This document shows positions 1 through 17,248 of a DNA stretch of 21,496 nt, one piece after another. The stretch's first letter is position 1. Each line of letters opens with the position of its first letter. The stretch spans positions 1 through 21,496 of the forward strand of contig JAOXYB010100715.1 of assembly GCA_028565635.1 (NCBI GenBank), in the 5' to 3' direction. The DNA is from Phoronis ovalis. Its lineage: Eukaryota; Phoronida; Phoronidae. The notes beneath the pieces are model-generated. The model was not told where the DNA came from, did no database searches, and saw nothing but the letters and a program-made list of their open reading frames with translations. The position numbers and the translations under genes are program-made.

Positions 1-191
1 AATGTAAAAAAACAATAATGTTAAAAAAATATAATCCTACACATTGGATGGGCATTAGACATGACAAATGTCTTGTGAAATTTGCCGTGATAAAATAAAA
101 TAATGAACACTTTTGTGGTGTCCATTCAGTATTACATTAAACTGGACATATCTTGAAATTCAATTAATAAGTTGACTTTTTTATTTAATAG

Positions 192-329
192 CAATACGAC
201 TTGACCAGTAATTTGGATGGTTATAGTCCTGACCTGTCCAGTGTTACAGTCTTGGGGCCTGACCTAAAGGGACAGTTGGAGAACTTCCGTGATTCCACAT
301 TGCTTCAGTTTCAAGCATTTAAAACAGAG
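192..329 (+). CDS. CCDC157: coiled-coil gene, first visible exon
   Basis: A pyrimidine-rich tract and TTTAATAG acceptor precede position 192, and the donor is ACAGAG|GTATGA after 329. The 138 bases encode 46 residues in phase 0 (QYDLTSNLDGYSPDLSSV..., ending LLQFQAFKTE). The last half is amphipathic and leads into the coiled coil of the next exon. No in-frame Met start with a plausible leader exists, so this is an internal exon and the gene begins before the window. Confidence 0.7.
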
Positions 330-3300
330 GTATGATTATATTGTTTTTAGATTGTAATAAAATATACTACTATAAAGACAATTACTTATTACTATTCATA
401 CTTTTAAAGTACATAATTATTTTTTTTAATTCTGTGTATTACATTGGATCACTCTAAGTGTCAGAGTTTATACATCTCAGCTTATATCTTTTAAAACTTT
501 CATATTTTATGCTTCTTACCTCTAAATTCAAATTTTATATAATTTACCTTATCATAGTTTTGTTTATACACTATGAAACAACACACTCAGGCTTTGATCT
601 TTTGCCTGGAAACGCTTTCAGAACTAGAAGCAAGTGACAGTCAATGAGAATTAACTCATGAGAACCGATTTTTTATATAGGGCCGATCAGTTACTATGAA
701 GCAGGGCACGTGGCAGACGGGTCCTTCCTAGAAGCTAATTACTTCATTGGTTGTTAGAAATTATGCCATGTGTTTTGATTGGCTACTTTAGTTAAGCGGT
801 GTTTTCAAATTGATTGTCAGACAGGGATTAGTTTTTTCAAATTCTATAAACAAAGCTAAGATAAAACATAAAATTTGAGAGGTAAGAAATCACGAAATAT
901 GAAAGTTTTAAAAGTTCTGGCGGAGGTTTATTAGGCTCTGACACTCAGGGTGCATGGGATCCATTTAACTACCCAAAATTCATCCCATTATATAAAAAGT
1001 AAAATAGTTGTCCAGATTGCCACTGTAAGAGACAGCTTTGGAGACACCTCAATTGAAAAATAGAATTTTCGATGATAAAAGAGTACTTCCGTTAAATACT
1101 ATTATAATAAAAAACATGTAATATAATGACTTTGAATTTCAGTTCTTCCCCGGGTTAAGCCTTAACTATCTTCCGAGTGGTATGTCATTCAGTATTGGGT
1201 TTGCATAATTTTACTGTTTTGGTATCTCAGTAATCAATTTTGATTACCATACTGAACCTGCAATGTGTAGTGGAAAAGAATAGTTTCTCACTTTTAATTG
1301 CAATACTATTGCAGGCTCTGCAATCAAAACAAGATTCTTTGTTACAACGCATCGGTGACTTGGATCAAGAAAATGAAGATCTACGTAATAATGTAGCAGA
1401 CTTAGAAGAATCCAAGGAGGAGATTGAGGAGCAGATGAAAAAGATTAAGAAAGAAAAGAAAGACCTTGAAAAGCAATTGAAGGTGGAAGAGGTTGGATGA
1501 ACTAATCATTTCTAATTTAGAAAACATCTAATTAATAAATCTACTGACATACACTATTATAGTTTTAAACTGGCATAGTAACTGTTAGTCTTTTAAGAAA
1601 AATTGTATTTGGCATTCAAGAAGATACGAAAGTTGAAAATTTACTAATTGAAAAAATCTCCTTCTGTTTTTGTCCTGCAAAATTATTACACCAAAAATTG
1701 TAGTTTTATTTCATATATAACAGTTAATTCAAAAATGTTATTACTTTTTTCTTAGATAATAATGGACAAATTAAAAGAAGAAAAAAAATCTATTGAAGAA
1801 TCTATTAACGATCTTCAGCATAGCATAGCTCGCTTAGAAACGCAACTGCAGGAAGCTAATGATAAGCAAAAACTACTAGTAGAATACCCTGATCTTAATG
1901 GGCCAGTTAACCCTGACATGACAGGTAATAAAAAGCTTGACTTAGCTATGAGAAGTGTGTGGATTTGTGAATTATGTAAAAGGGTGAACTAAAAAAATCA
2001 CTTGATTCTTTTTATAGAAATGTCTATATAAATATGGTTTGCTAGACATGTTTTTTATGCACATGCATACTCATTACTCATATTTAATAATCTTAAGATC
2101 TCTAACATTATTACTGTCACATTTCACCTTGTTCTTTTGTTTTGTGATGTCACATATGTGTGGTTATGAGGACAAAGGCTCCTTCTGGATATTTTGTGAC
2201 AAATCAGATCAGTCAAATTTACCCAAGGGTACAAATTCACAATTATTTCTTCCAATTTGGGGATTTCTAACTTTGAAAACCTGTCTACATGAATTGAGAT
2301 TATTTGCTGTACTTCGTGGAATGTGTCAGCTGTTTCTTTTATTTTCTAAGCAAATGAAGTAAAACAAAATCGGTGTTAACACAAACTATAAATAAATAAT
2401 GATCTTTGGCTTTATGCAATTTATATACTGGATTTATATTAACCTGTTTATTTAAAAAATCAAAAGTAATTTTATTATCAATGAAAGTAGGGAACAAACT
2501 ATATAGGTGAAGCATATCATGGCACATCTAAAAAATGCTATGTTACATGACTTTGTATAAAATATTTATAAAAACATAACACAAATACATATATCGGCAT
2601 TTGAAAATTTACTCTCTTAATCATGCTGATGTGCAAGATCGAGGTGTGCATCCTAATACTTTTTGAAATGACTTACTGTTAACTTTCTTGATAGGTACTG
2701 GTGACATTGCACGAGACATGCAGAATCAGGTAAAAGCGAATCAAATTAGAATGAAAATTTTAGAAGATCAGAATATGTCCTTGCGACACACCATTACCAA
2801 AGTGATGGCATCACAAGCAAAGAGTCATGGAAACAAGGAGGTGTGTAAATTAGTGTTATTTAAAAGCATAGCAGTGGAGGTTTATTGTTGAAAAAGGTTG
2901 TTGTGTTTTGAGAATCATGGATCAGATCTGATTCACATATTTAATAAATACTGTCCTGTTGGCATTTTTCAAATACCAGCTTTTCAGCATCTCTGTAGAT
3001 AATTGTTGCATTAGAAGTAGGTTTTACAATAAAACCCTGATTAAAACTTTACAATATATAAACAATATTACAACTGTTACTGTGTCAATATGTATGAATG
3101 CATGTATTACTGATCTCATTTGTTTTTTCACTGTAGATGTCTAACCCAACCCAGTTATGGAAATCACAGTCTTTGTCTAATGCTCAACACCATTATCGTA
3201 CCCATAGTAATAGCAGCAACAATACTGACGAAGAGTGAGTTATCTGTTTTCTATTTGTACAATTCAATTGGTTTAACACATAATTATATTTTCTTAATAT

Positions 3301-5339
3301 TCCCTACTTTGTCTATGTATTAAATTAACAGAATAAAATACAGCATTTGATATGAAAATCCAAAGTTTGGATGGGGGGGTACTTGATTTAGTGAATGATC
3401 GAAAATATATTTATTTTATGATCAGATTTGTATGTGTGTGTTTGTGATGAGTGCAGGTATTTGATATTTAGAGCTTAAGTCTTGGTTGGAAGAGGATTAA
3501 GGCATTGCCCTAGGGGCTCATATAGATTACGGGAGACCACATAGATAGTATATCAATATTTATTTATTTAAAACTCTCCCCAGATGCCTGCAAAAATGGA
3601 CATAATAGCTAACAACCATAGGAATAACTGTTTTGTTTTTCTTAAATTTATAGTAAATAGTGTTTTTTCTCACACTAACAGTATGCTATGTGTTGCACTT
3701 ATAGTCCTGACAGAAAAACCAAATTTACAGGCAACATTTAACAATCCCATGTGCATGTCTAGGAATTCCAAAGTTTGCCAAAATTGCATTTTCTATTAAC
3801 TTAATGAATGTCACTTTTAATATTATAATAGATCAACAAAGTGTATCCTTCAAAAGGTAGTTAAAAATTTTTACATTTTCAATATCTAGATTTTATTTCT
3901 TTCAGCTCTGAAGGAGCACTTCACAGATCACAAGCAGCTGCTGATTTTAGTTTTGAGGATCGGCATTATTTACAGAACAATCATGGTAAACAAGACATAA
4001 GAAAAGAAAAACCATACATAGTAAGCTACTTATTGCTTGCTAGAAAAGTCAGTAGATAATACTGGCATCAATATCTGTGCAAATGTTGTATTTCATCATT
4101 TAGGAAATCATTCAACCAATATAAATTCATTTGTCTTGTTTTCTTATAGTCTTGGTTTAATATTAAAATATTAATCTATATTAAGAACATTCATTCGCAT
4201 TCCAATTCTCACCAAATGCTGATAGCATGAAAGTACTTTCTTTTTCGTGCTCCATTTGCTATAAGTTGACACCTAAATTTTTACATATTTTTTTTTGATC
4301 AAATGTCCTGACATTACGTGTCATCATAAATTTGTGTTTATCTCAATTTGGTGCATTGTATGAGAAAGTTTATATGAGCTAAGTGAACATGAATGTGTGC
4401 TGTCAATAAATGTACAACGAAATCTGCCTTAGAATTGCTTTACCAAACCCTAGTTAGATGATAAATGTTTGAGCTTCAAATACGGAGATTCCTACTCTGT
4501 GTGGCTTGTTGAGCAGCAGCAAGTCCTTAAACGAGGAATTAGCTATGGTATGACTGAAATTGTAGTTTGCATGTGTGACCTTAGAGGCAACATGCTCATA
4601 GGGAGTAAATATGCCCAGGTGCAGAATGTAATTAAAATCTTTCCACTACAGATAAAAAACAAAATAAACTATATCTGCCATATTTTAGCCCCAAGTTGGA
4701 CCAGGACGTAAAGCAAAAATGAACAACAGTGCCAGTAATGTAACCAATGGCAGTGGGATTACAGCTTACAGGCAACTGAAGAAATCAGGACTACTTAAAC
4801 CAATAGAAAAAAAAGGTAAGCAGTGTATTTGTGCTATATCCTGCGACTTTTCTGAGTTACTTACTTTGAGGGATTAAACCCTTTCTCAGGAGAAGCAAAC
4901 ACCAAGATTGCCTTTGAGCCTATTGGGCATTCACATTATAACCACTGCCATAAAAATTGAACCCCATAGACCATGCCATCAGTCTGATATTTGTATGCTT
5001 CACATATATCAGAAATGTATGCAAAACTGAAGGTCTGTGATTTTCATTTGTGTAAAGATCTTTTCAGTTGAATTTTGTTTTTCCCCAAGTAATCAGAAAA
5101 TCCATAATATTACAAATAGATCATCACCTATTTCAATTTGATGCTAATTACTCATGAACCTAGTTGCAATCATTATCAGAAAAATATTTTGAACATCGTA
5201 ACTGTGCTGTTTTTTTCTTTCAGCCTCACGTCCGTCATCAGGCTATGACAATCAGGAGATGTTTGTTTGCCATAAATGTGATAAGATGTATACAAGTGCT
5301 CAAGATTTGGACATTCACAAAATGTATTGCTATGCTTAA
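192..5339 (+). CDS. CCDC157: CCDC157-like coiled-coil protein with C-terminal C2HC finger (gene-level, 5' partial)
   Basis: Eight exons join in a continuous frame: 192-329, 1315-1491, 1756-1924, 2695-2840, 3137-3234, 3906-4020, 4689-4815 and 5224-5339. They give 361 residues ending in TAA; the start lies upstream of the window. Residues 1-160 are a Glu/Lys/Gln-rich coiled coil. Then come a YPDLNGP linker, a second amphipathic stretch (DMQNQVKANQIRMKILEDQN, about 168-187), a low-complexity Ser/Asn/Gln region, and a C-x2-C-x12-H-x3-C finger at residues 339-359. From memory, human CCDC157 carries matching blocks in the same order: LQAKQ...LDSLDQE, ERERLLVAFPDL, DMERQVQANDIRIRVLQEEN and RLWSPSS. 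CCDC157 is linked to spermatogenesis and Golgi/acrosome function; its molecular role is poorly known. I do not recall a terminal zinc finger in the human protein. A protein search would settle the assignment; the coiled-coil composition alone could mislead, but the linker motifs make it specific. Confidence 0.72.
330..1314 (+). other. intron of coiled-coil gene
   Basis: This is the intron between the first two visible exons. It holds the hAT-like MITE (450-952) and otherwise AT-rich sequence with no further exon that I could support. Confidence 0.65.
450..952. mobile_element. hAT-like MITE with long terminal inverted repeats
   Basis: The left end (450-568) and the reverse complement of the right end (845-952) match over more than 100 bp. 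The ends are CACTCTAAGTGTCAGAG and CACCCTGAGTGTCAGAG; internal shared blocks include CTTTTAAAACTTTCATATTT, CTTACCTCT and TTTGTTTATA. The element is flanked by an imperfect 8-bp direct repeat, cattggat (442-449) and catgggat (953-960). An 8-bp target duplication and ends starting with CA are typical of hAT transposons. It is 503 bp long with no coding capacity, so it is non-autonomous. It lies wholly within an intron of the coiled-coil gene. The arms have diverged by about a quarter, so it is not recent. Confidence 0.75.
1315..1491 (+). CDS. CCDC157: coiled-coil gene, exon 2 of visible set
   Basis: The acceptor is ATACTATTGCAG just before 1315. The exon is phase 0 and gives 59 residues starting ALQSKQDSLLQRIGDLDQEN, then a strongly charged heptad-rich stretch of Glu and Lys. 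The end is ambiguous: GAG|GTTGGA at 1491 and AAG|GTGGAA at 1482 both keep the frame and differ by three residues (V-E-E). The start block resembles the LQAKQ...LDSLDQE segment that I recall from vertebrate CCDC157. Confidence 0.8.
1756..1924 (+). CDS. CCDC157: coiled-coil gene, exon 3 (coiled coil plus YPDL linker)
   Basis: The acceptor is TTTTTTCTTAG before 1756 and the donor ACAG|GTAATA. The exon encodes IIMDKLKEEKKSIEE..., a continuation of the coiled coil, then KQKLLVEYPDLNGPVNPDMT. The KLLVEYPDL segment matches the short conserved linker (ERLLVAFPDL) that I recall following the coiled coil in CCDC157. It ends in phase 1, and the next exon completes a glycine codon. Confidence 0.82.
1925..2694 (+). 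other. intron of coiled-coil gene
   Basis: AT-rich intron of about 770 bp. Open frames here (for example 2039-2362) have no splice context or recognisable protein and are chance. Nothing else is visible. Confidence 0.7.
2695..2840 (+). CDS. CCDC157: coiled-coil gene, exon 4 (conserved DMQNQVKANQIR helix)
   Basis: The acceptor is TTTCTTGATAG and the donor AAGGAG|GTGTGT. Two bases complete a split Gly codon, followed by 48 codons. The sequence TGDIARDMQNQVKANQIRMK and the following LEDQNMSLRHTITKVM form an amphipathic helix. It corresponds to DMERQVQANDIRIRVL in human CCDC157 as I recall it, the most diagnostic block in this gene. Confidence 0.83.
3137..3234 (+). CDS. CCDC157: coiled-coil gene, exon 5 (Ser/Asn/His-rich)
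   Basis: A strong tract, TTTTTTCACTGTAG, precedes 3137, and the donor is GA|GTGAGT. The 98 bases encode MSNPTQLWKSQSLSNAQHHY and then a Ser/Asn-rich end. The QLWKSQS motif resembles RLWSPSS just after the second helix in vertebrate CCDC157 (from memory). The exon is low complexity and probably disordered. It ends with two bases of an Asp codon. Confidence 0.75.
3235..3905 (+). other. intron of coiled-coil gene
   Basis: AT-rich intron of about 670 bp with a short TG-rich stretch near 3428-3450. No exon or repeat pair was recognised. Confidence 0.65.
3906..4020 (+). CDS. CCDC157: coiled-coil gene, exon 6
   Basis: The acceptor is TTTATTTCTTTCAG and the donor CATA|GTAAGC. The exon completes the split Asp codon and adds 38 codons (SEGALHRSQAAADFSFEDRH..., ending KEKPYI). 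A second in-frame donor, CATG|GTAAAC, lies near 3985. It pairs in frame with an internal acceptor of the next exon, so a shorter isoform is possible. Confidence 0.72.
4021..4688 (+). other. intron of coiled-coil gene
   Basis: Intron of about 670 bp. The open frame across 4469-4711 runs into the next exon in a different frame and lacks support. Nothing else was identified. Confidence 0.65.
4689..4815 (+). CDS. CCDC157: coiled-coil gene, exon 7
   Basis: The acceptor is CCATATTTTAG and the donor AAAAAG|GTAAGC. The 42 codons plus one base encode PQVGPGRKAKMNNSASNVTN, then GSGITAYRQLKKSGLLKPIE. It is basic, Asn/Ser-rich and probably unstructured. An internal AG (CCCCAAG|TTGG) could serve as an alternative acceptor in the same frame. 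Confidence 0.72.
4816..5223 (+). other. intron of coiled-coil gene
   Basis: Intron of about 408 bp before the zinc-finger exon, ending in a strong pyrimidine tract. No other signal was seen. Confidence 0.65.
5224..5339 (+). CDS. CCDC157: coiled-coil gene, last coding exon: C2HC zinc finger
   Basis: The strongest acceptor in the gene (TTTTTTTCTTTCAG) precedes 5224. The exon completes an Ala codon and encodes 37 residues before TAA at 5337-5339. The core, FVCHKCDKMYTSAQDLDIHK then MYCYA, has spacing C-x2-C-x12-H-x3-C. This equals the spacing of the C-terminal finger of NEMO and resembles ubiquitin-binding UBZ-type fingers. Zinc binding is a fair inference; ubiquitin binding is only a possibility. 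Confidence 0.82.
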
Positions 5340-5705
5340 TCACATAAACTTTGACTAGCACTTTTGAAATTTAAAAAAATCTGATTTGCTCAAATTTGAG
5401 GCAATGCAAGCAAGAATGTACTATAGCATTAACATATGTCTAATGTATGAAAAGTACTCACCCACTAAGCAAGTGCTAATAGGTAAGCATTAGTGTGTCA
5501 CAAAGCCAACACTTTTCTTTAAATTAGCTAATGAATATACAGCCTATGTAGGTACATTCTGTTAGTAATGTTTGTTCATGGGTTTTGTTGTGTTTTTGAT
5601 AATAATTTCCATTAAATGCTCTCAGCATTTCTTTTTAACATTCCAGTTGAATTATTGTATTTCAATGTATTTCACTTGATTAAACATTTTCAAAACATGT
5701 AATTT
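5340..5705 (+). other. probable 3' UTR of the coiled-coil gene
   Basis: This AT-rich non-coding stretch follows the TAA. It ends near an ATTAAA signal and directly abuts the foldback element that begins near 5747. The exact 3' end is an inference. Confidence 0.5.
5679..5684 (+). terminator. candidate poly(A) signal (ATTAAA)
   Basis: ATTAAA, the commonest variant of AATAAA, lies about 340 bp after the stop codon. About 20-30 bp downstream is the G/T-rich run ACGTGATGTCTCTCG. Another ATTAAA at 5611-5616 is an alternative. No canonical AATAAA was found between the stop and 5745. Confidence 0.45.
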
Positions 5706-5746
5706 CACGTGATGTCTCTCGAATTGTCCACTTTCCAAAAAAAAGA

Positions 5747-6058
5747 CCTGTTTCAGGCCTACCTTACCAGCATGGACTCAAACCGTCAATCCGCATATGC
5801 GCACCTGTTTCCTACTATTTGATCCTAATAGCCAGGTTTCGCACAGAAATTCATGCTACTCGAATCATTATTTCTGCGGACCTGCGCAAGTTGCCTGGAA
5901 CTCAAACAGATTTCTAATTGCTGTTCGAGTTCCTGACAGCTTGTATGAGTAGCAAGAACGTCGATGCAAAACCCGGTAAAACGGTTCATATAGTAGGAAA
6001 CAGGAGAGCGAGTGCAGATTGACGTTTCGAGTCCACGCTGGTTAGGTAGGCCCGTTTT
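5747..6058. mobile_element. long foldback (palindromic) element between convergent genes
   Basis: The segment is nearly one large inverted repeat. The outer left arm, around 5757-5826 (GGCCTACCTTACCAGC... to CCTGTTTCCTACTATTTG), matches the reverse complement of 5982-6051 (GGCCTACCTAACCAGC... to CCTGTTTCCTACTATATG) at about 59 of 71 bases by eye. The symmetry continues inward (GCTACTC blocks) to a centre at about 5915, where GGAACTCAAACAG (5897-5909) faces CTGTTCGAGTTCC (5921-5933). The GC and CpG content is higher than the surroundings. There is no coding capacity and no clear target duplication. I read it as a MITE/foldback transposon of unknown superfamily. Confidence 0.72.
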
Positions 6059-6068
6059 AAGTTATTAA

Positions 6069-6558
6069 CAATGATCCCAACCTATTATCTCAGCAGGTAA
6101 GCACAAGGCACACAGATTGCATGATCACACATTAATAACCAACATTTTATTTCTTGTAAAACATGATGCATAGTGTATAAATATACATTTCGGACAACAT
6201 GTAAATTTCAATATTATAAATAACATGATTTGCATTTTACTAATCTATTCAAATCAGTCTTTAAGACAATAGTTGAACAACTGTGTTGTATGCGTGGAGC
6301 TATTTCCTTCCCTTGCCTTTCGAGAAAAGTTGCAACTTTCTCAAGATTTGTTACATTTTTGGCTGATTTTGCTTAAAGCTTACCTTACACAAATATGAAT
6401 AACAAATACTTTAAGAAGTACATGCTATCAAATTTGTACTTGTAAATGTATTTTATATTTGAGTAAGACGATTTATAACACATTCTATACTTCATCAACA
6501 AATCATTTTATGTGTTACAAAAAATCAATCATGCCGAAACAACTGGTTGGGACCATTG
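6069..6558. mobile_element. candidate non-autonomous DNA transposon (terminal inverted repeats)
   Basis: CAATGATCCCAACC at 6069-6082 pairs with GGTTGGGACCATTG at 6545-6558 in inverted orientation. Weaker similarity continues about 18 bp inward (TATTATCTCAGCA and the complement AGTTGTTTCGGCA). TTAA lies at 6065-6068 and again at 6560-6563, one base outside the right arm. TTAA flanks suggest piggyBac, whereas the CARTGGTCCCAACC-like ends resemble hAT-Charlie ends, so the family is unresolved. The interior is AT-rich without coding capacity. It starts only about 10 bp after the foldback, so the two may be nested or successive insertions. Confidence 0.45.
6146..6151 (-). terminator. candidate poly(A) signal of the ZNRF3-like gene (AATAAA)
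   Basis: On the minus strand AATAAA is followed about 15-45 bases later by GT-rich sequence (TTAATGTGTGATC, then CTGTGTGCCTTGTG), the usual downstream element. The next upstream AATAAA on this strand is near 8461. If 6146 is used, the 3' UTR would be about 3 kb; long 3' UTRs are usual for ZNRF3. Confidence 0.4.
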
Positions 6559-8304
6559 ATTAAGATCATTATTTTCTCTTATGTAGTACATTTTCCTATA
6601 GCAAGAAAATTACCTCAAATCCAGGGAATAAAAATAAGACCAGTACCTACTAATGCCCGTAGTTTAACATAGGTTTCTGTAAACTTTTGGTAAATAGATA
6701 TCATTTTGCCTACATTTGAATCCAACTTAAAATTTTACTACCGACACTACAATGGGAATTGTCCAATTATCACCTTCCATCTGCCCCAGGGTTCTCTCCA
6801 TTTCCCTCTTTACACTTTAACTATTCTCCAGATTTAAAACAAGACAGTAAAAAGATGAACACAATTCTTGTGTAAAGTTTTTCATTTTATATTTTTATAT
6901 AAATATAATACATTATTTTCATTAATTTTTACTCCTGCACACCACTCATCAACAAACAAGTCAAGTGCTCAGCACACAAATAAACTGACTGTAAAACCAA
7001 TAGTGAACAAAACAACTGGATGTAACAAGTGACAAAATGTTTAAATATTAAAACAGCAGGTTTTGCTAATTAATTCAGAATTTTGTAAAAACAGATATGT
7101 TACAAATCCTTAATAAAGAATAGTTGTATTTTATGAAAAAGTAATGTTACATTGGCAGTGTGTGCATAAAGATAAAAATATTACTACTGGCATTAGATAA
7201 AAAAATAGAACTAATTAGAACTTTTAAAAAGAATGTATCATAATGGTAATTACCTGCGGTAACCCTGTCAAATTATATTACATGTTTGAACACTCGGTGC
7301 AAATTATACTTTTATACTGATTTTAGTCACTTCTGAACTTCATGATTTAGCACACTTTACGATACAAGGCAGCACATAGATACAAGTGTGTGGTTTGATA
7401 TGTTAGCATCCAACAGGCTTGTCATGTGATCTCATTCTCTATCTCAACTTCACGTTGATGAAGGCTGTGTGATGTGTCGAAAGCTCTCAAGATTGTTTAA
7501 TCGTACACTAGTTAGTTCAGTAAATGACCAAAATCATTAGAATTACTATGAAACTAAACAGACTGAAATATTTATGAATATCCATTCTGAATATAAAATT
7601 TGTTCAATAATACTAACAACTTGTAGAAAAATGACTAGCAATGTAAGTCTGCCTCTCCATGGTCATCAATGCTCCATATCCTTTTTGTTGAAACACACTT
7701 TTCCTATTATAACGAACTTGTTGTTTTTTACCAGATAGTTCACATTCTTCTTTAAAATATTCATTTTCCGCTAGTTGACAGATATTTAGCTGCATGTGCA
7801 AGAAAAGCTAGTTTAAGATGTAGGAAACATATTAATTATGCTTTTGGAATTATAGAACACTTGGGTGCACTTGGATATTTAGGAGACTTAGTGTTTTAAA
7901 CTTGGCAATGATCAAGGGATGACTGGTATATATTGCATCGTATACAGCAGGGATTTTACAACACATAAGAACAGTTTGTATGGCAGATAGCTGAACTAAA
8001 TGTTGTATTCAAACTGGAGCTCTGTTGTTCATATTTTTGAAAAACAAATGAAATGTCTGTAAAGATATCTGCTGACATAACAAACACGCATTAGAAATAT
8101 TCTACTTATAAAATGACTTTATGGATTAAAATAAATTTGCTGCTCTTAATTAGTTTATGCCTTGATCATTCCCATAAGTAATATTTTATAAATAAGTTGC
8201 TTTTTATCTTAAGATACTATAAAACAAATAATTTATGTCATGATTTTGTCTCTGAACTCTAATTTATAGTACAAACTGGAAGATCACGCACACATGATCA
8301 AAAA

Positions 8305-8312
8305 TATATACA
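8305..8312 (-). promoter_or_regulatory. candidate Pumilio response element (UGUAUAUA)
   Basis: The minus strand reads TGTATATA, a perfect match to the UGUANAUA site bound by Pumilio/FBF proteins, within the inferred 3' UTR. In AT-rich DNA such octamers arise by chance, so this is only a candidate. Confidence 0.25.
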
Positions 8313-9110
8313 TTCACTCTTGTTATAACATTAAAAAAATATATTAAGTATAAATATACCTATGACGAATATTTATAAATATATGCATGCTACATTTCTA
8401 CAAATAGATTCTGTGCACTATAACATTTTGGTCCCAGTACACATATTTATGATTCCCATCTTTATTTAATCAAAAATATTTGGATTTCAAATTGAAAGTC
8501 AGTCATTTAAGGAGATTCTGTTTAGTTTTGCTATTAAATCCTAGTAATGTGACTTGAGACTTGATTCTTAATCCATAGGTAGGAATAAGAGAGCTTTGAT
8601 TTTCCTTAGCATCATCCTAAATTACTACTTTTAATGAGACACTTTCAGAATGTAAACACTTGATGGCAGCAGATAACACTCTGCATGTGTGCAATCATAT
8701 ACTGGGCATGCAATAGTTCAATTGCCTGGGTAGTTTAATCTTACTAATGGTATGATGCTGCAACTCAAAATTCCTCAGTACTATATGAAAAATTGTAAAA
8801 GATTACTCTGAGATAAAATACACTGGCAAATTCAAATGTTGAGGGTAAGAAAATGACTGAGCAACCATTATCTAATTATGGCAAGATTTTCTAAAAATCC
8901 TGAGATTATAAAAGTGCATAATGCAAACCAACTTGTTACTTTTTATAATATATGTATAATACCTATAACAGTATCATAAATAATTAATTAATAATACTGA
9001 AAGTACTAAAAGCACTTCTGATTCCACCTCATGGTTGTGACATTCTGTGTAACATTGGTCTTTGCTTGATTTATAGATGATTGTCTTAGCACGGTTGATT
9101 AATTTGAAGT

Positions 9111-17248
<8,138 letters not shown>

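Larger units (their letters stand above)
6130..9110 (-). other. probable long 3' UTR of the ZNRF3-like gene
   Basis: This AT-rich non-coding stretch lies downstream of both candidate stop codons. No exon or RNA gene was recognised; short open frames such as 7613-7801 lack support. It contains one perfect Pumilio-type site (minus strand, 8305-8312) and overlaps the inverted-repeat element at 6069-6558. The 3' boundary is inferred only from the AATAAA at 6146. Confidence 0.4.

Noticed and set aside
1240-1314. Start codon at 1240 for the exon beginning at 1315.
   Set aside because: The stretch before 1315 reads as intron with a good CAG acceptor, and the upstream exon 192-329 joins in frame, so the apparent Met leader is intronic.
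2039-2362. 107-codon plus-strand open frame with hydrophobic and His-rich residues.
   Set aside because: It lies in an intron, has no acceptor or donor in phase with neighbours, and resembles no family I know.
6025-6040. tRNA B-box-like GTTTCGAGTCC in the foldback, suggesting a SINE.
   Set aside because: There is no matching A box at the right distance and no A-rich tail, and the palindromic architecture points to a foldback DNA element instead.
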